Source: Novosphingobium sp. JCM 18896 (GTDB taxonomy: Bacteria > Pseudomonadota > Alphaproteobacteria > Sphingomonadales > Sphingomonadaceae). Taken from it: a stretch of DNA of 64,000 nt. The DNA is taken from the NCBI RefSeq assembly GCF_025938095.1, contig NZ_JAPCZF010000005.1, positions 310,001-374,000 of the forward strand, given 5' to 3'. A program made the translations under genes and the position numbers. Of the stretch, positions 33,854 to 42,061 are shown piece by piece. The notes below the pieces were generated by a model. That model was not told the origin of the DNA, ran no database searches, and saw nothing but the letters and a program-made list of their open reading frames with translations. Every line of letters begins with the position of its first letter. The stretch's first letter is position 1.

Positions 33854-36058
33854 TTACTGGCGCGAACGCGGCATGCCGAGGCCCTTCTCGGCGACCATCG
33901 AGCGGTGGACTTCGCTCGAACCGCCGTAGATCGTCGTGCCGTGGGCATGGCGATAGGCCTGGTTGAGCTTGCCCGCCGGCCCCTTGCGCTTCGACAGCGA
34001 ATAGGGTGCGGTCAGGTCGAGCAGGTCGCGCGAATCGAGCGTGAACTTCTCCGAGGAGAACACCTTGGTCATCGGGCCATAGGCGAGGTTGGTCTTGCCT
34101 TCGACCTGGACCCAGTTGGCGCGATACTGGAGCAGCTCGGCCGCCAGGTAGTTGGCATAGGCCTTGGCCAGGCGAGCCTGGGCATTCGGCTGGTCGATCA
34201 GCTTGCCGCCGCCCGGGGCCTGGATCTCGCGGGCCAGCTCGACCGCTTCCTCGACCATGACCTTCTGCACCTTGGCGAAACCGCCGCCGTGCTCGAGCTC
34301 GAGGCTCGCCGCCATCGTCCGTGCGCCGCCGTCGACTTCGCCGAGGCGCCAGGAATCGGGGATTTTCACGCCGTCGTAGAAGGTGATGTTGGTGCGCTCG
34401 TCCATGAAGGTGTGGACGGCCTGGACGGTCACGCCCTCGGCCTTGAGCGGCACGATGAACATGGTCAGGCCTTTGTGCTTGGCCACCTCGGTGTTGGTGC
34501 GCGTCAGCATCAGCACGTAGTCGGTCAGGTTGGCGCCCGAGGTCCACATCTTGGTGCCCTCGATCTTCCAGCCGTTGCCGTCGGGGATCGCGCGGCACTG
34601 TGCGGCGAAGACGTCCGAACCCGAGCCCGGTTCCGAATAGCCGAGCGAGCAGATCGCGTCGCCCGACATGACCTTGGCCAGCACGTCCTGCTTGAGCTCG
34701 TCCGAGCCGAAGCGGTGCATGATCAGCGAGACCATTTGGCTGACGCCGGCGACGGGGTTGTTCCAGCCCTCTTCCTCGAAGGCGTCGCGCGCGGCGGTGA
34801 CGGCATAGGCGCTGAGACCGCGGCCGCCGACGTCCTTGGGCAGCTGCAGATAGGCGAGGTCGTTCTCGACCAGCAGCTTGTGGATGCGCGGGTTATGGCC
34901 TTCCCACGAATAGTGGAACTTCTCGCGCTCCTCGTCGGTGACGTGCTTGGCGAAGAATTCGTGGATCTCGGCCTGGACCGCGCGGGCTTCCTCGCCGAGG
35001 TCGAACTCGATCGGCAGGTCGCCGACGTCGGGCAGGCTCGCCTGCTCGTTGCCGTAGAGCCGGCGGCCGGCTTCGGCGAGCAAGGCTTGCGGGTCACCGA
35101 AGGCCAGCGGCCAGGCCTTGGCGCGCAGGTTGAACAGGTGGATGTCGTGCTCGGTCGTCAGGCCGATGCCGCCGAAGGTGTGCAGCGACTGGGTGACCGT
35201 GCGCGACGCGGTTTCCGCGGTCCACCAGCCAGCCAGCGAGACCTGTGCGGCGGCGTCCTTGTCGCCGTCGGCGATCGAGCGGATCGCCTTCCACACCATG
35301 AACTTGCCGCTGTCGACCTCGGCGATGAGATCGGCCAGCGGGTGGCTGATCGCCTGGAACGTGCCGATGAACACGCCGAAGGCCTTGCGCTCGCCGGCAT
35401 AGGCCGCGGCCATCAGCAGTGCCGCGCGCGACAGGCCCGAGAGCGCTGCGCCGATCAGCAGCTTCCACTCCTCGAGACCGGCGGCGAAGCTGGCCAGCGC
35501 GGCCTCGCCGCTGCCGAGCACCGTGGCGGGCAGGGCGGCGAGGTCGATCTCGGCGATCGGAGTCGAGGCGAGGTTCTCCTCGGCGACGCGGGCTTCGACC
35601 GGGACCTGGATCAGGACGACGTCGTTGCCCTTCTTGGCGACGACCGCATCGGCGACGAGGCCGCCCGAGACCCACTGGCGCGGGAATTCGGCGACGTCGC
35701 GCATGGCGATCGTGACCACCTTCTCGCCACCGATCGCACTACCGAGCAGGTCTTCCTGGCCGCCGAGCAGCGCCAGCAGGCGCGTCGCGACCAGCGCTTC
35801 GGCGACGGGGCCCGAAGCCAGCGTGCGGCCAACTTCTTCCATCACGACGGCGGCGTCGAACAGGCCGAGGCCCAGGCCGCCGGCATCCTCGGGAACGCGC
35901 AGCGCGAAGGCGCCGAGTTCGGCCAGGCCCTGCCACAATGCCGGGTCGAAGCCCGAGGGCAGGGCGGCGCGCACGCGCTCGCCCGAGGAATTGTCGTCGA
36001 GGAAGCGCGCGAAGGTGTCGCGCACCATTTCCTGTTCGTCGGTGAGGTCGAAATTCAT
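33854..36058 (-). CDS. Two-module acyl-CoA dehydrogenase
   Basis: A 734-residue protein made of two acyl-CoA dehydrogenase modules. The N-terminal module (1-330) has the HTFGGIGLTTEHDIHL ending but lacks the usual FAD/substrate motif in its middle, so it is probably non-catalytic. The C-terminal module (352-734) has YSEPGSGSDV at 474-483 and WTSGA; its end reads IYGGSSEVHR (710-719), with glycine where medium-chain enzymes have catalytic glutamate. The layout recalls the paired FadE/ChsE subunits of steroid degraders, here on one chain. The start at 36058 gives the standard MNFDLTDEQ beginning. Confidence 0.88.
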   Translation of the reverse strand: MNFDLTDEQEMVRDTFARFLDDNSSGERVRAALPSGFDPALWQGLAELGAFALRVPEDAGGLGLGLFDAAVVMEEVGRTLASGPVAEALVATRLLALLGGQEDLLGSAIGGEKVVTIAMRDVAEFPRQWVSGGLVADAVVAKKGNDVVLIQVPVEARVAEENLASTPIAEIDLAALPATVLGSGEAALASFAAGLEEWKLLIGAALSGLSRAALLMAAAYAGERKAFGVFIGTFQAISHPLADLIAEVDSGKFMVWKAIRSIADGDKDAAAQVSLAGWWTAETASRTVTQSLHTFGGIGLTTEHDIHLFNLRAKAWPLAFGDPQALLAEAGRRLYGNEQASLPDVGDLPIEFDLGEEARAVQAEIHEFFAKHVTDEEREKFHYSWEGHNPRIHKLLVENDLAYLQLPKDVGGRGLSAYAVTAARDAFEEEGWNNPVAGVSQMVSLIMHRFGSDELKQDVLAKVMSGDAICSLGYSEPGSGSDVFAAQCRAIPDGNGWKIEGTKMWTSGANLTDYVLMLTRTNTEVAKHKGLTMFIVPLKAEGVTVQAVHTFMDERTNITFYDGVKIPDSWRLGEVDGGARTMAASLELEHGGGFAKVQKVMVEEAVELAREIQAPGGGKLIDQPNAQARLAKAYANYLAAELLQYRANWVQVEGKTNLAYGPMTKVFSSEKFTLDSRDLLDLTAPYSLSKRKGPAGKLNQAYRHAHGTTIYGGSSEVHRSMVAEKGLGMPRSRQ

Positions 36059-36180
36059 GGAGCTGTCTCTTCCCGGTCTTCTGATCTGAGTGCTGCACGA
36101 TCGTTCAGCAGGCCCAGCCGCATCAGCACGGAAAGGCGGGTCGCGGCAATGGGAATTTCGCCCCATCGCCGCCGCGATCC

Positions 36181-36216
36181 AAACAAAAGCGGCGCCTCCC
36201 CGTGGGAAGGCGCCGC
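36181..36216 (-). terminator. Rho-independent terminator of third TonB receptor
   Basis: Read on the minus strand, a long GC stem (GGCGGCGCC with GGCGCCGC plus TTCCC/GGGA, small ACG loop) is followed by TTTTGTTT. It lies 28 bases after the receptor stop. Confidence 0.85.
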
Positions 36217-36244
36217 CTCAGTCTAGCGACCCGTCCGCTCGGCC

Positions 36245-38830
36245 TTAGTTGCCGAAGCGGTACTTGATGCGCGCGCCCCACATCCGCGGTTCGCCGACGA
36301 TGGCCGAGACGAAGCCGCGGGCCTGGTTGTCGTTGATCTGCTGGATGACGTGCTCGTTGGTCACGTTGGTCATGAACACCGAGAGATCGATCGGCATCGA
36401 CGCGACGTTCTCCCAGGTGGCGTTGAGGTTGAGCACGCTCGACGACGGCGCGATGCCGCGGCCGCTGCCGGCCACGCCATCGGCGACGATGCGGCGACGC
36501 GACTGGTAGACGAAGGTCGCGCCGACCGTGAACTTGCCGAACGACTGGTCGAACGGCAGCGTGTAGTTGCCCGAGGCGACGACCTGATGCGGCGGGCCCG
36601 AGTTGGCGATCGTGTTGCACTGCTCGCCCGTGCAGCCCTGCGCCAGCGGCGGGGTGATGTCGTTGTACGGCGCGGGCACCGCCGGGATCGTCACCTTGAG
36701 CAGCTTGGCGTTGATGTAGCCATAGGCGAGGTCGAGCCGCAGGCCCTGGAACGGCGAGACGTTGAGATCGGCCTCGAAGCCCCAGATGCGCGACTTGCCC
36801 GCGTTGATGATCGTCGCATTGCCCGAGCAGATCACCGTGAAGCCCGGCTTGGCGGGATTACAGGCGACGCCGAGCTGGAGCTGCTGGTTGCGCAGCGTGT
36901 TGTAATAGCCCGACACGTTGAAGCTGCCCGGCACGGCGCCGCGCCAGCTCGTCTTGGCGCCGGCCTCGAACGAGTCCACGGTTTCCTTGTCGTAGGGCTG
37001 CAGCGGATCGGGTCCGAAGATCGCCAGGCCACCCTGACGATAGCCGCGCGACCACTTGCCGTAGATCATCACGTCGTCGACCGGCTTGAAATCGGCCTGG
37101 ATCAGCCAGGTCGGCGCCTTGGTGTCCTTCTTCAGGTTCTGGCCGCAGAAGTTCAGGTGGTTGGCCAGGGTATAGGGATAGGTCGCCGGGTTGGCGGCCG
37201 AGACCGGCGAGACGTAGCCGGGGGCGGTGAGGTTGGTACAGCCGAACCGGGTGTTGGCGGGGTTCGTCTGATAGACCGCGGTCTGGTTGATCAGATAGGT
37301 CCGCATCTGGTCCCAGGTGTAGCGCAGGCCGCCCGTCAGGGTGAGCCGGTCGGTCAGCTTGTAGCTGGCCTGGGCATAGAGCGCATAGTCGCGGAACTTG
37401 GTCTTCTGGTAGGAGAACGAGCCCGTGCCGCCCGAGATCGTGCCGAGACCGGTGCCGGCCGGGAAGGCCGGGCCGCCGACGGCGCTCGACGGCAGACAGC
37501 CGAAGTTGCCGATGTCGGTGCAGGCCGTGAACGAGGCGGTCGAGACGCCCGAGAAGCCCAGCGGATCGTTGATCTCGGCATAGCCGCCGGCCTGCCAGGT
37601 GAAGGTTCCGTCACCCGGATGACCCTGCAACTGCAGTTCGGCGACGAACGAGCTTTCCGCGTTGGTGCGCTTGGTCAGCGGATTGTCGTGGGTGAAGGCG
37701 AAGCCGCGCACTTGCTGGCCGGTCTCGGTGCCATAGGTCACGCCGGGCAGCAGCGCATAGTTGCCGAACAGGTCGAGATTGGTCCGACCACGGAACTCGC
37801 CGTAGGACAGGATGTTCTTGACCGTCAGGCTGTCGCTGGCGGTCCAGGTCAGCGTGTTGATCGCCTGCCACTGCTCGCTGATCGAGTGCGAATCCGGCGC
37901 GCGGTTGGATACCGACCAGAACCCGAGTGGCGCCTCGCGCGCGATCTGCGCGGCCGACTCGTTGCCGAAGAAGGCCTGGTTCGACGTGCCGGGGAAGGCG
38001 GCGATGATCTTGGGGATCACGCCGTTGCTCTGCGAATGGGTATAGGAGAACACCGTGTAGTTCTCGAGATCGGGCGTCAGCTCGCCGATCATGCTGAGGC
38101 GCGCGGCCCAGTAGTTGACGTCGCCGAGGCCGCGGCCCTTGAAGTCGCCGTCGCCGAGATTGCCGGCGTTCTTGAGATAGCCCTTGCGATCCATGTGATC
38201 GACACCCGCGCGGATGCGGAAGCTGTCGGACAGCGGGATGTTGATCACGCCCTGGGTGCGCCACATGTCGTAGTTGCCGGCGCTGCCCTCGATATAGCCC
38301 TCGAGGTTGTCGGTCGGCTTCTGCGGCACCAGTAGCACGGCGCCGCCGGTGACGTTGCGGCCGAACAGCGTGCCCTGCGGACCCTTGAGCACCTGGACGT
38401 TCTGCAGATCGAACAGCGCGCCCGGACCGGCGCCGTCGCCGCCGAAGGTCGCACCCGAGCCGCGCGGCGCGACCACGTCGGCGAAGAACACGCCCACGGT
38501 CGCGAAGCTGCGCTGCTCCTGGTAGAAGCCGCGGATCGTGAAGGTCGTGTTGTCGGCGCCATAGCGGCTGTTGACCGCGAAGCCCGGCGTCAGGCTGGCG
38601 ACGTCCTTGAGGTTGCTGATGTTGTTGTTCAGCAGCTTGGCCTGGTCGACCACCGTGATCGAGATCGGCACGTCCTGCAGGCGCTGTTCGACGCGCTGCG
38701 CGGTGACGATGATGTCGTTGCTCGAATTGGTGTCGGTTTCGGACGTCTGCGCCTGGACGGCCGCCGAATTGAAGGCGCAGAAGGTCGTTGCGGCCAGCAA
38801 GGCCGCTTTCGTCTTGGTGTTCACTGGCAT
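36245..38830 (-). CDS. TonB-dependent outer membrane receptor
   Basis: An 861-residue receptor. The signal peptide ends near AVQAQ (28), the TonB box region is NDIIVTAQRVEQRLQDVPIS, the plug has VQVLKGPQGTLFGRNVTGG, and the C-terminal strand is MWGARIKYRFGN. There is no signalling domain. It is not closely related to the pair at 19-24 kb (that pair has GTLRGRASP in place of GTLFGRNVT). It is transcribed alone with its own terminator. Likely imports a bulky nutrient; ligand unknown. Confidence 0.92.
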   Translation of the reverse strand: MPVNTKTKAALLAATTFCAFNSAAVQAQTSETDTNSSNDIIVTAQRVEQRLQDVPISITVVDQAKLLNNNISNLKDVASLTPGFAVNSRYGADNTTFTIRGFYQEQRSFATVGVFFADVVAPRGSGATFGGDGAGPGALFDLQNVQVLKGPQGTLFGRNVTGGAVLLVPQKPTDNLEGYIEGSAGNYDMWRTQGVINIPLSDSFRIRAGVDHMDRKGYLKNAGNLGDGDFKGRGLGDVNYWAARLSMIGELTPDLENYTVFSYTHSQSNGVIPKIIAAFPGTSNQAFFGNESAAQIAREAPLGFWSVSNRAPDSHSISEQWQAINTLTWTASDSLTVKNILSYGEFRGRTNLDLFGNYALLPGVTYGTETGQQVRGFAFTHDNPLTKRTNAESSFVAELQLQGHPGDGTFTWQAGGYAEINDPLGFSGVSTASFTACTDIGNFGCLPSSAVGGPAFPAGTGLGTISGGTGSFSYQKTKFRDYALYAQASYKLTDRLTLTGGLRYTWDQMRTYLINQTAVYQTNPANTRFGCTNLTAPGYVSPVSAANPATYPYTLANHLNFCGQNLKKDTKAPTWLIQADFKPVDDVMIYGKWSRGYRQGGLAIFGPDPLQPYDKETVDSFEAGAKTSWRGAVPGSFNVSGYYNTLRNQQLQLGVACNPAKPGFTVICSGNATIINAGKSRIWGFEADLNVSPFQGLRLDLAYGYINAKLLKVTIPAVPAPYNDITPPLAQGCTGEQCNTIANSGPPHQVVASGNYTLPFDQSFGKFTVGATFVYQSRRRIVADGVAGSGRGIAPSSSVLNLNATWENVASMPIDLSVFMTNVTNEHVIQQINDNQARGFVSAIVGEPRMWGARIKYRFGN

Positions 38831-38909
38831 CTTCCCCCGCTATGCGGCCCGGTCACCCTGGATGGGTTTTATGTACCGAGCCGACCTATTGGGTACGCCT
38901 CGTGCAGCG

Positions 38910-38925
38910 ATTGCCAATCGGCAAA
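38910..38925. promoter_or_regulatory. TTTGCC/GGCAAA-type palindrome before third TonB receptor
   Basis: ATTGCC-N4-GGCAAA (one mismatch) lies 80 bases upstream of the receptor start and is followed by ACG, as is the similar palindrome at 19184-19200 before the first receptor. The rest of the 38831-39040 gap is AT-rich promoter-like DNA without a gene. Confidence 0.42.
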
Positions 38926-39040
38926 CGTAACAGCGGTGTCAGATTCTTTCGAACCGTTGCTTGTATACAACGAACTGCGAAGGTTGTGAGAAGGCGTGTC
39001 TCTTTACTGCTCTCATCTGAGATGATCAGCTACTTTACCA

Positions 39041-39235
39041 TTACTCTTCGATGATCTCGATCACGCGTTCGGGGCAGGCGCGGGCACCGCGCTTGGCGAG
39101 CGATTCTTGACCCTCGGGAACGAGCAGGTCCTCGATGGCGATGTATCCTTCGTCGTCGAGCGGGTAGAGTTCGGGCGCGACGGCCCAGCAGCGCGCGTTG
39201 CCGACACAGCGAGCCTTGTCGATCCGGATCTTCAT
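39041..39235 (-). CDS. P450-partner-type small ferredoxin
   Basis: A 64-residue ferredoxin of the 3Fe-4S/4Fe-4S group that passes electrons to cytochromes P450 in actinobacteria and sphingomonads. Cysteines are C10, C16 and C54 (CPE), with asparagine N13 at the variable position of CxxNxxC. Three cysteines point to a 3Fe-4S cluster. The start at 39235 follows GAGAGGC; the open frame reaches 39289, but the leader there is not ferredoxin-like. No P450 or ferredoxin reductase gene is in the window. Confidence 0.85.
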   Translation of the reverse strand: MKIRIDKARCVGNARCWAVAPELYPLDDEGYIAIEDLLVPEGQESLAKRGARACPERVIEIIEE

Positions 39236-39403
39236 GCCTCTCTCCAGCCATGGCGCCGCCTTTGCGGCCGTGCAGCGCCTATTTGCCATTCGCGGGGCGT
39301 GCTTGTCGATGCGATCGGGCGCGAGCCGACGGCAATCGCGCGGGCGATGGCACCGAGCATGCCGGTCGACAGGCTGCGGCGGCTGTGAGATTTTCTGCGG
39401 CGC

Positions 39404-40129
39404 ATGATCGAGACCCAGGATCTACCCGGCTATCGCCGCCGCATCCGCATCGAGCCGCGTGCCGGCGTGGTGCTGGCGATGCTCGAGGACGACATGCACT
39501 GCATGGCGGTGACCTTGCGTCATGAGGGCGGGGTGGTCAGCGCGGTCGAGCCGGTGATGCAGCGTGCGCCGTGGACGACCTGCCCCGGCGCGCGGGCGCA
39601 ACTCGTCGCCACCTTTGCCGGGCAGCCGCTGGCAGAGATCACCGCGAAGCGCGAAAAGCGCGCGAACTGCACGCACCTGCACGATCTGGCGGTCTTCGCC
39701 GCGGCCCATGCCGACGGCGCGCCGCTGGTCTACGACGTGCTGGTCAGTGATCCGATCGAGGGCGAACGCCTGCTCGAATTGCGCCGCGACGGCGAGCCCT
39801 TGCTGCTATGGCGCGAGCATATGGGGGTGATCGTCGAGCCCGCGAGCGCCAGCGGACTGATGCTGCACCAGCTTCGCGACTGGATCGCGACGCTGCCGGC
39901 AGACTTGCAGGAGCCGGCGCGCGTCTTGCAGTGGGCGGGACTGGTCGCGCATGGGCGCACGATCCCGATCGAGCAGCAGTCGCGCGCGACCGATCTGCCG
40001 CCCAATTGCTATACCTTCCAGCCCGAGCGTGCGGTCGCGGCCCAGCGCGTCGGGGCTTTGCGCGATTTCAATGCTGGAGATGCCGAGCCGCTCGACGGTC
40101 TGGCCGTCGAACAACTCGCGCGATTGTAA
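39404..40129 (+). CDS. DUF2889 family protein
   Basis: A 241-residue protein with the DUF2889 hallmarks: RRRIRIEPRAG, WTTCPGA near 64-70 and NCTHLHDL near 87-94, which look like a conserved Cys/His site and may bind a metal or substrate. It has no signal peptide or membrane segment, so it is probably cytoplasmic. Its function is not known. It ends four bases before the stop of the convergent IclR gene. Confidence 0.75.
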   Translation: MIETQDLPGYRRRIRIEPRAGVVLAMLEDDMHCMAVTLRHEGGVVSAVEPVMQRAPWTTCPGARAQLVATFAGQPLAEITAKREKRANCTHLHDLAVFAAAHADGAPLVYDVLVSDPIEGERLLELRRDGEPLLLWREHMGVIVEPASASGLMLHQLRDWIATLPADLQEPARVLQWAGLVAHGRTIPIEQQSRATDLPPNCYTFQPERAVAAQRVGALRDFNAGDAEPLDGLAVEQLARL

Positions 40130-40133
40130 GCGG

Positions 40134-40928
40134 TCAGGCCGCGGTCGGCAGCTTCTCGATCTTGGTGGGCGAGGCGAGGCCTTCGATCGCATCGTCGAGG
40201 CAGCGCACGAGGCTCTCGCGGCTGACGCGGTCCTCTTCGCCATAGACGATGCCGATCGCCAGCGGATGGCTCTCGTCCTGGCCGGGCAGCAGCGCGGCGA
40301 CGACGTCGGCCTGCGAGCTGAAGCCCAGCTTGCCGCGGACGTGGCCGCTCTCGCGGCAGGTCTCGATGCGCGCGGTCATGTCGGAGACGGCGAACTTGCG
40401 ATCCTCGGCGGCTTCGGCGTTGAGCCGGCGCAGCACGCCGTCGCGGCGCGACGGGGCGATGGTCGAGAGCAGCAGCCAGCCGGGCGCGCTGTCGCAGAGC
40501 GGTTCCTGCAGGCCGCCGTGCAGGCCACGCATGGCCTTGCCCGAGGCACGCGGGCCGGCATGCCACGAGACGATCTGGCTCTTGAGGCCGACGCGACCGA
40601 AGACCGCGACCGACAGGCCGGTCTGCGCCGCAAGGCGGTCGACCAGGCCGACGAGGCGGCCGTCACGGACGATGCCGGTCTGGCCGGCGGCGCCGATCAG
40701 CGCGGCGCGCGGCGCCAGGCTGTACGAGCGCGAATTGGGATCCTTGTAGAGCAGGCCGAGCTCGACGAGGCTCGACAGCAGTTCGGACGTGGACGACTGC
40801 GGCCGGTCATAGCGGCGCACGATGTCCATCACCGTGGCTTCACGATGCGTATCGTCGAAAAATTCCAGAACCTCGATCACACGGCGCGCGATCTTGGCCT
40901 TGTTCGAAGGGGCTGACCCGACAGGCAT
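40134..40928 (-). CDS. IclR-family transcriptional regulator
   Basis: A 264-residue regulator with an N-terminal winged helix (RRVIEVLEFFDD, then IVRRYDRPQSSTSELLSSLVELGLLYKD in separate helices) and a GAF-like C-terminal sensor region, as in IclR proteins. The ATG at 40928 sits behind a strong GGAGGAGAGAG site, which rules out the upstream frame. It is divergent from the crotonase gene at 41120. A palindrome at 40994 in the shared interval is a likely operator. Confidence 0.85.
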   Translation of the reverse strand: MPVGSAPSNKAKIARRVIEVLEFFDDTHREATVMDIVRRYDRPQSSTSELLSSLVELGLLYKDPNSRSYSLAPRAALIGAAGQTGIVRDGRLVGLVDRLAAQTGLSVAVFGRVGLKSQIVSWHAGPRASGKAMRGLHGGLQEPLCDSAPGWLLLSTIAPSRRDGVLRRLNAEAAEDRKFAVSDMTARIETCRESGHVRGKLGFSSQADVVAALLPGQDESHPLAIGIVYGEEDRVSRESLVRCLDDAIEGLASPTKIEKLPTAA

Positions 40929-40993
40929 GGACTCTCTCCTCCACCTCTTATGCGTCGAAGTTTGCGCCATATCGGAGCAATGTCAACGAAAAT

Positions 40994-41004
40994 GAGAATG
41001 TCTC
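40994..41004. promoter_or_regulatory. Candidate IclR operator
   Basis: GAGA-ATG-TCTC is a perfect palindrome 66 bases upstream of the IclR start and 115 bases upstream of the divergent crotonase. With its right flank it matches GAGAACATCTCGTTT upstream of the first TonB receptor (19171) at 13 of 15 bases. Confidence 0.45.
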
Positions 41005-41119
41005 GTTTATTCCTGACCTTGGTTAGCTTACATTGCAAGCGGCTTGGTGTTCAACCCGTGCGATTTGCGCGATGGATCGTCTCGAAACGGCGACCGATTC
41101 GCCCGGAGATCGCGAGAAA

Positions 41120-42061
41120 ATGGACATCCGCGAGCTGATCGTACCGGCGGAACGGCTTTGGCCGGGCGAAGCCTGGGCGGAGGTGCCGCTGGCCTTCGTC
41201 GATCTCGACCGCACCGATGGCGTGCCCGAGTCGCTGGCCTTGCCGCCGTGTCCGGTGATCGGGCTGGGCGATCCCGAGCATCCGCTGGCGGCCCATCTCG
41301 ATGCGGTGATCGAGCCGCCGGTCGGCGCCGAAGCGATCGCGCGCCAGGTAATGGCCAGACCGCGATCGGCGGCGGTGATCGTGCAGCTTCTGCGCCTGCT
41401 GCCGGATTTGTCGTCCGATGCCGGGCTGGCCGCGGAGTCGCTGGCCTATGCAGTGCTCCAGGGCAGCGACGAACACTTGCGCTGGCGCGCGGCGCAGCCG
41501 CCGGCCGCGAGGCGGGCGGAGGGGCGCTTGCGGGTCGAGCCCGCTGGCGAGGCCTTGGTCCTCACGCTCGCCAGTCCCGAGAACGGCAATGCGATCGACC
41601 GGCACTTGCGCGATGCCTTGCACGAGGCGCTGTCGCTGGCGGCGCTCGATCCTGGCATCGCCCGGATCGAACTGCGCGCCGAGGGCAAGGCCTTCAGTCT
41701 CGGCGCCGAGCTCGGCGAATTCGGCACGACGACCGATCCTGCGACCGCCCACGCCATCCGGCTGGCGACCTTGCCGGCGCGGCCGGCGTCGCGCTGTGCC
41801 GATCGGCTCGACGTCCATGTCCAGGGCGCCTGCGTCGGCGCGGGGCTCGAACTCGCGGCCTGGGCGCGGCGGATCGTCGCGACCGAGAACGCGTGGTTCC
41901 AGCTGCCCGAGCTGGCCATGGGCGTGCTTCCGGGGGCGGGGGGCTGCGTCGCGCTGACGCGGCGGATCGGGCGCCAGCGCACCGCGCTGATGATCCTCTC
42001 GGGCAAGCGCCTGAACGCGCGGCAGGCGCTAGGCTGGGGCCTGATAGACGAGATCGCCTGA
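41120..42061 (+). CDS. Crotonase-fold protein with N-terminal extension
   Basis: A 313-residue enoyl-CoA hydratase/isomerase relative. The crotonase core spans about 135-313 with SLGAELGEF and GAGLE (241-245) forming the oxyanion hole and E264 in LPELAMGVLPGAGG. The first 130 residues do not match the fold strongly but keep crotonase-like phrases (LAYAVLQGS), so they may be a decayed partner domain. The ATG at 41120 follows GGAGATCGCGAG; ATG 41072 and TTG 41033 are alternatives. Its 3' end overlaps the convergent amidohydrolase by 33 bases. Confidence 0.72.
   Translation: MDIRELIVPAERLWPGEAWAEVPLAFVDLDRTDGVPESLALPPCPVIGLGDPEHPLAAHLDAVIEPPVGAEAIARQVMARPRSAAVIVQLLRLLPDLSSDAGLAAESLAYAVLQGSDEHLRWRAAQPPAARRAEGRLRVEPAGEALVLTLASPENGNAIDRHLRDALHEALSLAALDPGIARIELRAEGKAFSLGAELGEFGTTTDPATAHAIRLATLPARPASRCADRLDVHVQGACVGAGLELAAWARRIVATENAWFQLPELAMGVLPGAGGCVALTRRIGRQRTALMILSGKRLNARQALGWGLIDEIA

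Noticed and set aside
39236..39403. Possible small gene between the ferredoxin and DUF2889 genes
   Set aside because: Open frames there are GC-rich shadows without ribosome sites or family similarity.
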